Positions 1 through 8,252 of a stretch of DNA of 64,000 bases are shown here, one piece after another. Origin of the DNA: CAXXHQ01 sp963665265 (GTDB lineage Bacteria; Planctomycetota; Planctomycetia; Pirellulales; Thermoguttaceae). The stretch spans positions 496,001 through 560,000 of the forward strand of contig CAXXHQ010000001.1 in NCBI GenBank assembly GCA_963665265.2, written 5' to 3'. Position numbers and translations under genes: made by a program. A model generated the notes under the pieces. The model was not told the DNA's origin. It was given only the letters and a program-made list of their open reading frames with translations, and did no database searches. How positions within the stretch are numbered: the first letter of the stretch is position 1; each line of letters starts with the position of its first letter.

Positions 1-250
1 AAAGGGAAAATTTTTCGTCGCTTTGCACGCACATTCCGAACAATTTAAAGGCGTCTACCTGGGTTATCAAGAAAACGTCGCTCGGTCTTACTCGTCGGTG
101 AGCGAAGTGACGCCGCCTCAATTCAAAAAGGCGGAAAACGACAAGCAACTCGAATGGATGCTCCGAGCGAAGATGACGAGCAAGCCGGTCTATTTTGAAG
201 CGACGCCCGAATCTGAGGCTAAAGCGTCATTAGGCAATCGTTCAAATTAG
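1..250 (+). CDS. C-terminal part of a hypothetical protein
   Basis: The frame is open from the left edge of the window to the stop at 250, so this is the 3' end of a gene that starts outside. About 82 residues are visible, rich in charged and polar residues with no membrane segment. I do not recognise the family. The last ~47 codons recur, slightly diverged, at 589-730 downstream of the next gene, which shows that the end of this gene was caught in a tandem duplication. A TTG at 23 could serve as an internal start, but no ribosome-binding site precedes it, and the open frame upstream makes a longer protein more likely. Confidence 0.5.
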   Translation, partial: KGKFFVALHAHSEQFKGVYLGYQENVARSYSSVSEVTPPQFKKAENDKQLEWMLRAKMTSKPVYFEATPESEAKASLGNRSN

Positions 251-287
251 CAATACGAACTTGGTTCCCTTTTTGAAGGGCAAAATC

Positions 288-590
288 ATGACTCGGGACG
301 AACTTGAAGCGTTGTGGAGCGCCCCGGAGAATTGGAAATGGGGCATCTATTATTGCAAGGACGATCCTCGAGCGATCGTTCCGAAGCGAGCTAAATGGAT
401 GGGCTGGACGATCAACTTCGCCAGGCCGAGCGCCGTGCCAACACTTCTTTTGCTTCTCGTTCTCCTCGGCACTCCGATATTCGGCGCAACGGCCATGCAC
501 GCGAACAATTCCGTCATACTCGGCGTCGGAGTAGCGGCCACCGCGCTACTCTGCAGCGTTTGCGGCTACCTTTCGTCGCAAACGGGGTAA
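288..590 (+). CDS. DUF5808-like small membrane protein, copy 1
   Basis: A 100-residue protein. Residues 18-46 hold the motif DDPRAIVPKRxKxMGWTINFARP, which matches the DUF5808 pattern of an acidic DPR, VPKR, then GWTxNFA. Residues ~50-95 form two hydrophobic helices (a run of leucines, then a Val/Ala-rich helix). The ATG at 288 is chosen over an upstream TTG at 261 because GAAGGG lies seven bases before it. The function of DUF5808 proteins is not established; some sit beside GntR regulators. It is the first of two tandem paralogues; the second starts at 771. Confidence 0.7.
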   Translation: MTRDELEALWSAPENWKWGIYYCKDDPRAIVPKRAKWMGWTINFARPSAVPTLLLLLVLLGTPIFGATAMHANNSVILGVGVAATALLCSVCGYLSSQTG

Positions 591-730
591 CGCCGCCTCA
601 ATTCAAAAAAGCGGAAAACGACAAGCAGTTTGAATGGATGCTCCGGGCGAAGATGACGAACAAGTCGGTCTATTTTGAATCGACTCCCGAATCCGAAACG
701 AATGCGACGTTAGGCAATCGGTCAAATAAG
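589..730 (+). pseudogene. Duplicated 3' tail of the upstream gene
   Basis: In the frame of the first gene of the window, this stretch encodes about 47 residues beginning VTPPQFKKAENDKQ, nearly the same as the C-terminus of that gene. It begins right at the stop codon of the first DUF5808-like gene and has no plausible start of its own. It is best read as a non-functional remnant carried along by the tandem duplication. Confidence 0.7.
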
Positions 731-770
731 TAATACGAACGACTTTCAATCTGTCTTGAAGGTAAAAAAT

Positions 771-1073
771 ATGACTCACGAAGAACTCGAAACGTTGTGG
801 AGCGCCCCGGAGAATTGGAAATGGGGCATCTATTATTGCAAGGACGATCCTCGAACGATCGTTCCGAAGCGAGCTAAATGGATGGGCTGGACGATCAACT
901 TCGCCAGGCCGAACGCAACGCTCGCCCTTGTATTGATTCTCGTCTCCGTTGCGTCTGCGATCTTCGCCTCGATATTCATATACGCAAGCATGTCCTTTAC
1001 GATCGGTGCGGGAGTCGCTTTCATCGCATTGGTATGCGGCGTTTGCGGCTACTTTTCGTCGCAAACGGAATGA
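771..1073 (+). CDS. DUF5808-like small membrane protein, copy 2
   Basis: Also 100 residues. Its first 46 residues differ from copy 1 at only four positions (3, 4, 8 and 29), and the WGIYYCKDDPR and VPKRAKWMGWTINFA motifs are intact. The two hydrophobic helices at ~48-95 keep their hydrophobicity but few identical residues; the C-terminal CGYxSSQT tail is shared. The ATG at 771 follows GAAGG by eight bases. Strong identity in the soluble half, including silent sites, with free drift in the membrane half suggests gene conversion or selection limited to the soluble motif. Confidence 0.7.
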   Translation: MTHEELETLWSAPENWKWGIYYCKDDPRTIVPKRAKWMGWTINFARPNATLALVLILVSVASAIFASIFIYASMSFTIGAGVAFIALVCGVCGYFSSQTE

Positions 1074-1194
1074 CTCCGCAAATAGGACTCAACCGTCAAT
1101 CGCAGGTAACGCGGAGGTAACGCCGAAATCCGATACTCGTTCACGTCCGGTCGGATTTGTCGTTACGAAACGTTACCAGTTTTTCGAGGAGTGA

Positions 1195-2658
1195 ATGATG
1201 AGATTAAGATTGTTCGTTTGCTTGCCGGCGATTGCGGCGTTGGCCTTAGCCTGCACGACGGCGTCGGCCGTCGAGTCGGCCTCTGAGCTATTAGAAAAGG
1301 GAATCTACGCCGAGGAAACCGTGGGCGACCTGAACAAGGCCGTCGAGTATTACGGTCAAGCGGTCGCCAAGTCGGCGGCGACCGAATCGGCCGCCGCGGA
1401 AGCGCAATATCGCCTTGGTAATTGCCTGCTCAAGCAGAAGAAGGAAACCGAGGCGATCGAGGCCTTCCGCAAATTGGTCGCCGACTATCCTGCTCAAAAA
1501 GATTGGGTCGCCAAGGCGAAGAAGCATCTTCCCGAGGAAAAAGGACTGACTTTGGAACAAGCGCCTTGGAAGGACGGGGAATTCATGCAGCTCGACATGC
1601 GATTGGGCGGCGGCGTGAAAATCGGATCGCTGATTTGGACCGTCAATTCCGCAAAACTTGGAGACGCGGACGTTTGGGCGATTAAATCGCATCGTTTTGT
1701 TCTATCGGGCGGAGAAAATCGCGGAGTCTGCGACGTTTGGGCGGATAAGAAATCGTTCGCACCGATTAAAAGCGAATTTCGCCACCTTCTCATCGGCAAC
1801 GTAGATGCGAACTATTCCGAAGGCCAAGTAACCGTAAAACAGATCGCTAAAAAGAACGACGCCCCGCACAAGGAGAGCCTGGAAAAAACTTATTATGACA
1901 ACGAGCAGGGAGTGTACGTTTTTCGCATGTTGCCGCTAAAAGTCGGATTCAAGGCTACCGTTCCGATCTACGTCACCTTCGGCGGCGGAAAGGTCGGCAT
2001 TCCCGTCGAGGTCGTGAGCAAAGAGACGGTCGAAACTCCCGCCGGAAAATTTGAATGCTTTAAAATGCATCTCGGCATAGTGGATCAGGACTTTTGGTTT
2101 TCCGCCGACGAAAATCGCTATTTAGTCAAGTTGGAAGCAAACGGCGTGACGGCGGAACTGGAACGGGTCGGAGTTCGAAAAGCGAGCGAAAAGAACGAGT
2201 TCGCCTATGCTGATCCCGGCTTCACCGTCGCCGCGCCCGACGGATGGTTCTTTTTTCAATTCAAAGACTCCGATTCGACGACCTGCAAACTCTTTCTAAT
2301 TGATCCGCTCGAAGCGGCGAAGAATTCCGTTTACGTCTCGAAATTGAACGACGGCGAAAAAGACTCCGAAAAAGCGCTGCAAACTTGGGCGGACGGCAAA
2401 ATCGCCGAACAAAAGAAAACGCTAAAGAATTTTCGGATTCGCCCTGACAGTCGAGAAGAGTTGAAAATCGGCGAGAACCAGGCCATCTGCGTCGTGATTG
2501 ATTACGGCGAGGGTAAGTCGAAACGCGTCCTCTACTGGACGTTTATCATGGGGTCGAGCGCGAAGGCGCAGGCTGAAGTCGTCGACTGTCTTCCGGAGAA
2601 ATTCGACGCCCAACGCGTTGAAATGGATAAAATCATTGAAACGATCAAGTTAAAATAG
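1195..2658 (+). CDS. Secreted TPR protein with DUF3108-like C-terminal region
   Basis: A protein of 487 residues. Residues 1-25 look like a signal peptide (basic start, hydrophobic core, ASA cleavage site); a LALAC run makes a lipoprotein possible but it is not a clean lipobox. Residues ~30-115 fit tetratricopeptide helices (AEAQYRLGNCLLKQKKETEAIEAF). The rest is beta-rich, with a stretch (VETPAGKFECFKM) like the DUF3108 family of envelope proteins. GAGGAG stands four bases before the first of two adjacent ATG codons. Only 12 bp separate it from the sensor kinase downstream, so it probably belongs to the same operon and may supply an envelope signal. Its exact function is unknown. Confidence 0.6.
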   Translation: MMRLRLFVCLPAIAALALACTTASAVESASELLEKGIYAEETVGDLNKAVEYYGQAVAKSAATESAAAEAQYRLGNCLLKQKKETEAIEAFRKLVADYPAQKDWVAKAKKHLPEEKGLTLEQAPWKDGEFMQLDMRLGGGVKIGSLIWTVNSAKLGDADVWAIKSHRFVLSGGENRGVCDVWADKKSFAPIKSEFRHLLIGNVDANYSEGQVTVKQIAKKNDAPHKESLEKTYYDNEQGVYVFRMLPLKVGFKATVPIYVTFGGGKVGIPVEVVSKETVETPAGKFECFKMHLGIVDQDFWFSADENRYLVKLEANGVTAELERVGVRKASEKNEFAYADPGFTVAAPDGWFFFQFKDSDSTTCKLFLIDPLEAAKNSVYVSKLNDGEKDSEKALQTWADGKIAEQKKTLKNFRIRPDSREELKIGENQAICVVIDYGEGKSKRVLYWTFIMGSSAKAQAEVVDCLPEKFDAQRVEMDKIIETIKLK

Positions 2659-2670
2659 GATCACGATCCT

Positions 2671-4623
2671 TTGTCAGACTTTATGCAAAGCGCGGGCCGC
2701 GACTATCGTTCGCGGTCCGTGCCGATTTTACTGCTGCTCGTCGTCACGGCGCCCACGGTCTGCCTGTTGTGGTTCATGGGGCGAGCTATAGACAACGAAC
2801 GCCTTGCCGTTCGCAAAACGCTGGAAGACGCTTGTCGGAACGAAATCCTTCGCCTGCAAACGCAATTTGAAAATGAATGGCGCATGCGACTCGAGACGAT
2901 TGACGATCGAGCTCGGCGCGAATCGCCTCAAGCGCTTTTCGCCGAATGCGTCCAAAAGGGCTGGTCGGACGGAGCCGTTTTTAAAGGGGCGGACGGAGCC
3001 GCGATTTATCCGAACTCGCCGCAATTCAAAGAGGAATTACAGAACCAATCTTCGGAGCGGAAAGAGGCCGAACGCGAAGAATCGGAAGGGAACGCGACTG
3101 CGGCAGCCGAGCGTTACGCGGAAATCGCCAAGGCAAGCAAGGATATCAATGAATCGGCAAGGGCATGGCAGTCCGCCGCGCGATGCTACATTCGCGGTAA
3201 ACGCCCTCAACAAGCGATTGAGGTGATCGTCGGGCCGCTCGCCGAGAAGCGATTTCGCGACGCTCTCGATAGGCAAGGCCGATTGATCGTTCCAAATGCG
3301 CAGCTCTTGGCGTTGCATCTGCTCGAGGGGCGACCTGATGAAGCAAAGACGTTTTCCGAGATATCGGACAAATTACGGCAACGTCTTTTCGACTATTCCG
3401 ACTCGCTCCTTACATCTCGCCAGCGTCTTTTTCTGATGGAAGAGAGCCTTCAAGCGGTTCCGCAGAAAAACGAATTAACACGGCTCATGGTCGCCGAACA
3501 TTTAGCGGCAGAATATCTTGATCACCGCGTCGAGCCGCCAAAGCAAACCGTTTTTCAATCCGCCGGCGCGACGGACGTTTGGGCGCTCAGTTCGCTCGAT
3601 CGCCGGACGACGTTACTCGTCGAGGCGAATAAGATACGCGACGGTTTTAATCAACTGGCGGAAAGTTCGTCGTTGCTTAAGGACGTGGCCGTTTCGATTT
3701 TTGCGCCGAATGAGACGGCAGTTCAAGGAGATTCGTTCTACTCAGGCGAGCCAGGCAAGCTCTTTCCGGGATGGAAAATCGTCGCCACGTGGAAAAAAGG
3801 GAGCGGCGTCGACGCGATCGCCGATCGGCGAATCGCCATTTACCGTTGGACGGCCGCTTTGGTCGTCGCGGCCATTTGCGCGTTGACGCTTCTCGTCGCG
3901 CGTTTTTTACGGACTCAAATGCGATTGACCCGCCTAAAAAACGACCTCGTCGCGGCGGTTTCGCACGAATTAAAGACGCCGCTTTCCTCTACGCGGCTTT
4001 TGGTCGAAACGCTGCTTGACGACGAGTCGCCGGATCCACGGAAAACCCGCGAGTACTTGCAGTTGATCGAGAAAGAGAATTTGCGGTTGGGTCGGCTGAT
4101 TGACAACTTTCTCGCGTTTTCGCGGATGGAACGCGGAAAATTCGCGTTTGAATTTCGCCCGACGTCGCTGAAAGACGCGGCTGAACGAGCGATAGAAGCG
4201 TTGCGAGAGCGTTTGGAGCAGCCGGGTTGCCATTTTGAGTCGCAAATGGCCGACGTGCCGTTGATCGACGCCGACGCCGACTCGCTCGTTTCGGTCGTCG
4301 TGAATTTGCTCGACAACGCGTTAAAATACACTCGCGACGAAAAAAATATCGTATTGCGAGTTTACGCTGAAGGAGGGCGAGTTTGCGTCTGCGTTCGCGA
4401 CGACGGGATTGGCCTTTCCCGCATCTCGACGAAAAAGATTTTTGAAAGATTTTATCAAGTCGATCGCCGACTATCGCGAGAGGCGGGAGGATGCGGTCTT
4501 GGTCTGAGCGTCGTGAAATACGTCGTCGACGCGCACGGCGGAACGATCGAAGTCGTTAGTCGGCTCGGCGAGGGGAGCGAATTCACCGTACTATTGCCGA
4601 TCCGTTCAAAACCGAATTCATGA
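2671..4623 (+). CDS. Membrane sensor histidine kinase
   Basis: A protein of 650 residues. There is a membrane helix at ~20-38, a large extracytoplasmic, mostly helical sensor region with TPR-like character, and a second membrane helix at ~392-412. The kinase core follows: H-box VSHELKTPL with the phospho-accepting His432, N-box NLLDNALKY, G1 DDGIGLS, F-box FERFYQVDR and G2 GCGLGLS. All catalytic motifs are intact. The TTG start at 2671 has AGGA ten bases upstream; an in-frame ATG at 2683 has no such site. The stop overlaps the start of the response regulator (ATGA), so the pair is translationally coupled. The signal sensed is unknown. Confidence 0.9.
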   Translation: MSDFMQSAGRDYRSRSVPILLLLVVTAPTVCLLWFMGRAIDNERLAVRKTLEDACRNEILRLQTQFENEWRMRLETIDDRARRESPQALFAECVQKGWSDGAVFKGADGAAIYPNSPQFKEELQNQSSERKEAEREESEGNATAAAERYAEIAKASKDINESARAWQSAARCYIRGKRPQQAIEVIVGPLAEKRFRDALDRQGRLIVPNAQLLALHLLEGRPDEAKTFSEISDKLRQRLFDYSDSLLTSRQRLFLMEESLQAVPQKNELTRLMVAEHLAAEYLDHRVEPPKQTVFQSAGATDVWALSSLDRRTTLLVEANKIRDGFNQLAESSSLLKDVAVSIFAPNETAVQGDSFYSGEPGKLFPGWKIVATWKKGSGVDAIADRRIAIYRWTAALVVAAICALTLLVARFLRTQMRLTRLKNDLVAAVSHELKTPLSSTRLLVETLLDDESPDPRKTREYLQLIEKENLRLGRLIDNFLAFSRMERGKFAFEFRPTSLKDAAERAIEALRERLEQPGCHFESQMADVPLIDADADSLVSVVVNLLDNALKYTRDEKNIVLRVYAEGGRVCVCVRDDGIGLSRISTKKIFERFYQVDRRLSREAGGCGLGLSVVKYVVDAHGGTIEVVSRLGEGSEFTVLLPIRSKPNS

Positions 4624-5312
4624 TGAACAGCAAGATTCTGATTATCGAAGACGACGCCGCGCTGTTGCGAGGGCTAGTCGACAACTTCCGGGACCGAGGC
4701 TTTCACGTTTTAAAAGCGGAAGACGGTCAGCGCGGATTGGACTCGGCGCTGACGGAATCGCCCGACTTGATTCTATTGGACATTATGCTGCCGAAGGTCA
4801 ACGGCTACGAGATCTGCCGTCGCATTCGGCAACACGGATTAGAAATGCCGATCGTCATGCTAACGGCCAAGGGCCAAGAAGAAGACATTGTCCGCGGCTT
4901 GGAGTTGGGCGCCGACGACTACGTGACGAAGCCGTTCGGCGTCCGCGAGTTAATCGCTCGCGTAAACGCCTTTCTGCGGCGGCGCGAAGCCGAGCCAAGC
5001 GAGCGCAAAAAGTTCGGCGACTGCGAATTGGATTTATCCTCGCATCGTCTGCTCCGCGCCGGCGCCGAAGTCGAATTGACCACGAAGGAATATGGTTTGC
5101 TCGAGTATTTCGCGCGTCGTCCCGGTCGGGCGCTCACGCGAAATGACATCCTTGACGCCGTCTGGGGGACCGGAATCATCGTGGGCTCGCGCAGCGTCGA
5201 TCGCTGCGTGACGACGCTGCGGGCCAAGATCGAACCCGATCCGAACGCCCCGACGTTCATTCACACGATTCGCGACGTCGGCTATCGATTCGAGCCGGGC
5301 GAAGGGAAATAG
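4620..5312 (+). CDS. OmpR-family response regulator
   Basis: A protein of 230 residues. The receiver domain (~5-118) has acidic residues at 10-12, the phospho-acceptor Asp54 (LLDIMLP), the conserved Thr and the VTKPFG lysine. The C-terminal half (~130-227) is a winged-helix domain with ELTTKEYGLLEYF and the closing IHTIRDVGYRF, the hallmark of OmpR/PhoB regulators. The start overlaps the kinase stop, and a second ATG follows at 4623. It is almost certainly the partner of that kinase. No target site can be named from sequence alone. Confidence 0.93.
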   Translation: MMNSKILIIEDDAALLRGLVDNFRDRGFHVLKAEDGQRGLDSALTESPDLILLDIMLPKVNGYEICRRIRQHGLEMPIVMLTAKGQEEDIVRGLELGADDYVTKPFGVRELIARVNAFLRRREAEPSERKKFGDCELDLSSHRLLRAGAEVELTTKEYGLLEYFARRPGRALTRNDILDAVWGTGIIVGSRSVDRCVTTLRAKIEPDPNAPTFIHTIRDVGYRFEPGEGK

Positions 5313-5394
5313 GGGCGTTCTCACGATAGGGTCTACGAAAGACGTCCGTTTCTTTCTACGAAGCGTCCGATAACGGCGAAGATTTCCGCAAGGC

Positions 5395-6417
5395 CTAGAA
5401 GGCGACGCGGCGACCTTCTAAGAAGCTCCGACGAGCCTCGCGCATGACGTGCAACGCCCGATACGCTTCTTGTAAATCGGCGGTACGCCGGACCAAACTC
5501 GTTACCGCTCGATGAAACTGGGTTAACAGTTGTTCGCCGATCGGCCGCTCGCTCTCGAGCGATTCTTGATGTCGTCCCGCCTCGTCGAACCAGACGAGCG
5601 TGGCGGGCAGATCAATGAACGCCACTCCTCTTTCGCACGACGCTTGCATTCCCGCCAACGGACGATAGGCGACGGCTTCGTCCCAACCGGCGGGAATATA
5701 CCGTCCGCAACTAATCTGCGCCAACGATCCGGAGCCGGGAGACGATTCCGAAGAAAAATCGAGGCTCATCATCTGATAGTCCTCGGCCTCGTTAGCGGTC
5801 GCATCGTCGCATCCCCGACGATGAAACACGCCGGTCACGGCCGTCGGCTTTTGATCAATCACGTAGCAGCACCAATCAATCAATTCGATCATATGCCTTG
5901 ACGCGAAATGATGGGGAGAACGCACCGGCAAACAATTATTCGTCGGCGAAGCGGCCGAACGTTGATGGCAAAAGACGATCCGGGGCGCGCCTAAGCGAGT
6001 GGCGATCAGTTCTTTCAGCCGAACGGTGGCCGGCGCATGTCGGCGAGGAAATTCGGCCATAAACGCGATGCCGGTCTCTTCGACGCGATTTCGGACCTGC
6101 TCCGCTTGCTCGTATTCCAGATCAAGTCCCGAGGCGCAATAGATCGCCTTTCCCGATTCGCAGGCTGCAAGGATCGGCAGCGCGCCGTACCATTGCGGCG
6201 AGAGGAGCAAAAGCGCGTCAATGTCTTCGCGCTGCGCGAGTGCGCGATATCCATCGGCAGGATCGGCTTTAAACTCCGTGGCGGCCTGCTCCGCGCGATG
6301 CGCAACTTGGTCGCATACGGCGCGAACCTCAAAACGATCGGAAAGAGTGCGCAAGGCCGGAGCGTGGCGAGTTTGCCACACTTCCCCCAAACCGACTAAG
6401 CCGACTCGAAGTTTCAT
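5395..6417 (-). CDS. Gfo/Idh/MocA family oxidoreductase
   Basis: A protein of 340 residues. The N-terminus has a Rossmann fold with the dinucleotide-binding GLVGLGEVW, and residues ~60-110 contain the usual strand with LLLLSPQWYGALPILAACESGKAIYCA, where the lysine matches the family's EKP position in altered form (GKAIYC instead of EKP). The C-terminal region should hold the substrate domain; ASRHMIELIDWC fits the conserved helix that carries His in this family. The substrate is unknown; members act on sugars, inositols and related compounds with NAD(P). The gene stands alone on the minus strand. Confidence 0.75.
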   Translation of the reverse strand: MKLRVGLVGLGEVWQTRHAPALRTLSDRFEVRAVCDQVAHRAEQAATEFKADPADGYRALAQREDIDALLLLSPQWYGALPILAACESGKAIYCASGLDLEYEQAEQVRNRVEETGIAFMAEFPRRHAPATVRLKELIATRLGAPRIVFCHQRSAASPTNNCLPVRSPHHFASRHMIELIDWCCYVIDQKPTAVTGVFHRRGCDDATANEAEDYQMMSLDFSSESSPGSGSLAQISCGRYIPAGWDEAVAYRPLAGMQASCERGVAFIDLPATLVWFDEAGRHQESLESERPIGEQLLTQFHRAVTSLVRRTADLQEAYRALHVMREARRSFLEGRRVAF

Positions 6418-6915
6418 GTCGAGATTTCAAAAAAGAATACGACAGAAAGACCTGTCAGAAAAATCCTTCGCTCCGTCGTGATTATATCGTCTTTTATTTG
6501 AAAAGCACAACAAGCAGAAAACGGAACATGCTGCAATTGCGCAACTTATGCATGCCGAACCTTCGTAAATTAGCGGTTGCGACGGCCGCGAGCCACCACA
6601 AAAGCGGTAAATCTTTTCTGCCGAGGCGGGGGGGCGAGAGTTCGGTAGACTTTTCGCAAGCGTTAGCTTCCTCTAACTCGACGCTTGCCATTTATTCTAC
6701 TGGGGTTAAACTGGGGACCAACTGTTTGCCGTCCCCCGCTCACATGGATCATCCTTCACAGGATGTTCTGAGAGCTGGTCAGGCGGTGAACTTGGGAATG
6801 GATGCCGTAGCTTTCCTCGAACGGCTTCGATGATAAGTCTAAATTTTATCCCGCCTAGGTTCGTTCCCGCGTTTCTTGCGTCAAACCCGTGAAGTATTCG
6901 TCGAAAGGACTTCGC
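6418..6915. other. 498-bp gap without a recognisable gene
   Basis: This gap lies between two divergent genes. An open frame at 6498-6833 on the plus strand has no ribosome-binding site and unconvincing composition, although its last ~29 codons (from 6744) look somewhat protein-like. I find no match to tmRNA, RNase P RNA, SRP RNA or a common riboswitch. The right end should hold the promoter of the thioredoxin gene. Confidence 0.4.
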
Positions 6916-7476
6916 ATGTTCGTTTCGCTCTGCGCCGCCGTCGTTTTACAAGGTGCGTTATTTTCCGCCGAAGCTTCCGTGGGTCAGGATGCTAATACTG
7001 TCGTCTTACACGATACTTACGCCGAGGCGCATCGGGATGCGGTCAAACTCGGCAAACCCCTCTTGGTGATGGTCGGAACGGATTGGTGCGGACCATGCCA
7101 AATGATGAAGCGTGAAATCTTGCCAAAGGTCCGCGAACACGGGGCTCTCCGCAAAGTAGCTTTCGCGTTCGTCAACGCCGACAAAGACCAAGAACTCGCG
7201 CAAGAGATCACCGGCGGGGGGCCCGTTCCTCAACTAGCGCTCTATCGCAAGTCGGGAGAGGGCTGGACTCGCCAAATCCTTGTCGGACTGCAAACCGTCG
7301 AGGAGGTCGAGAAATTCGTGCAAGACGCCCCTTCCGCCGACGGCAAGAGCGAGAAAGAACCACGCTCCGTCGAGGAACGCAAACACGCGCAATCGATCGA
7401 GACGTCGAAAGACGTTTCGGCGAACGCGGTGCGAACCGCGCGTCGCGTCGTCGGAGACGAGGGAAAATCGTCGTAG
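6916..7476 (+). CDS. Secreted thioredoxin-like protein
   Basis: A protein of 186 residues. Residues 1-20 look like a signal peptide (ending FSAEAS). The thioredoxin fold follows, with the redox motif WCGPC at 57-61 and the cis-proline loop in GGGPVPQLALY. The C-terminal ~45 residues are charged and probably disordered. The ATG at 6916 is preferred to a GTG at 6889 because AAAGGA lies six bases upstream and the signal peptide then begins correctly. It probably acts on disulfides or as a reductant outside the cytoplasm; the partner is unknown. Confidence 0.85.
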   Translation: MFVSLCAAVVLQGALFSAEASVGQDANTVVLHDTYAEAHRDAVKLGKPLLVMVGTDWCGPCQMMKREILPKVREHGALRKVAFAFVNADKDQELAQEITGGGPVPQLALYRKSGEGWTRQILVGLQTVEEVEKFVQDAPSADGKSEKEPRSVEERKHAQSIETSKDVSANAVRTARRVVGDEGKSS

Positions 7477-7491
7477 GCTTACGCTCGTTTT

Positions 7492-8016
7492 TTACAGTCG
7501 GATCAACGAGATCGCCACTTGCATCAAGCGATCTTCGAGCATGAGCACGTCGGCGTTATTGTACTCGAAAGTGACGCAAAGATATTTCAAGCCGCGGGCG
7601 TAGGCGATTTGATAATTGCGACCGATGATGACCGAAGGAACGGTCATGTTATTGATAGCCCAAGCCGAGCCGGCCAAACCTTTCTTCACGCCGCCGGCGA
7701 TGATGTTCGTCATTTCGCCGGCTCCGTCGATGACTTGCGAGGTCAGCTCGGTGAAGCGATCTTGCAACAGGCCGCCCACGGCCGCCATCGCCACTTTCTC
7801 GGCGAGATTGACCGTAACGAAGCCCGACACGTTACCATGCAGACCGATCATACCGGTAATGGAGCCTGGCTCACGACCGGGGATCGTCGCGACGCCCACG
7901 CACTTTGCTTCGGTGTCGCACATCGTCAAGCAGCTATCGACTGAGTCGGTGATGGCCTTAAGGATGACCGGATCGACGTCGAGGCGGCTGGTTTGATCGG
8001 TAATGGTCGAGGCCAT
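7492..8016 (-). CDS. CheX-like chemotaxis phosphatase-family protein
   Basis: A protein of 174 residues. GAGEMTNIIAGGVKKGL around residues 96-112 carries the ExxN signature of CheC/CheX/FliM-type CheY-P phosphatases, and the surrounding ITGMIGLHG and VTVNLAEKVA stretches match the CheX domain. One ExxN site is seen, as in CheX. GAGGAG lies eight bases before the ATG. It sits directly upstream of the FHA-sigma-54 activator gene, with a 236-bp gap and the same direction. No cheY or cheA is in the window, so the partner response regulator is unknown. Confidence 0.78.
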   Translation of the reverse strand: MASTITDQTSRLDVDPVILKAITDSVDSCLTMCDTEAKCVGVATIPGREPGSITGMIGLHGNVSGFVTVNLAEKVAMAAVGGLLQDRFTELTSQVIDGAGEMTNIIAGGVKKGLAGSAWAINNMTVPSVIIGRNYQIAYARGLKYLCVTFEYNNADVLMLEDRLMQVAISLIRL

Positions 8017-8252
8017 CGGGAAAACTCCTCATGGATTCTTGTCGCGTCCTACTTCAGGCATCCCCGTCGCTAGTCTTCGGGAACCCGCATTTATTCACTG
8101 GTAAATAATGCGTTATGAAATAGAGTCTCGCCGAACTGACGGGGAAAAATCCAGGCGGCCTGAAGAAACGACGAGCGAAAACGTCCGCCGAGAAGATACG
8201 ATCGCTACAATCGCTCTAACCGCCCCCATTCGAGAAACTGCTCGCAGACCGC

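Larger units (their letters stand above)
108..1073 (+). repeat. Tandem duplication, two ~480-bp units
   Basis: Unit 1 (about 108-586) and unit 2 (about 587-1073) each hold the 3' end of the upstream gene followed by a 100-residue DUF5808-like gene. Divergence is uneven. The stretch 312-432 matches 795-915 with only about two mismatches, while the parts coding for the membrane helices have drifted far apart. The sequence GGTAACGCCG occurs at the start of unit 2 and again near 1116, close to the right end of the duplicated block. Confidence 0.85.

Noticed and set aside
6498..6833. Possible 111-residue gene in the gap before the thioredoxin gene
   Set aside because: There is no ribosome-binding site and the first two thirds look random. 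The last 29 codons are more protein-like, but not enough to call.
6700..6880. Structured RNA (tmRNA, SRP RNA or similar)
   Set aside because: None of the conserved core sequences of these RNAs is present.
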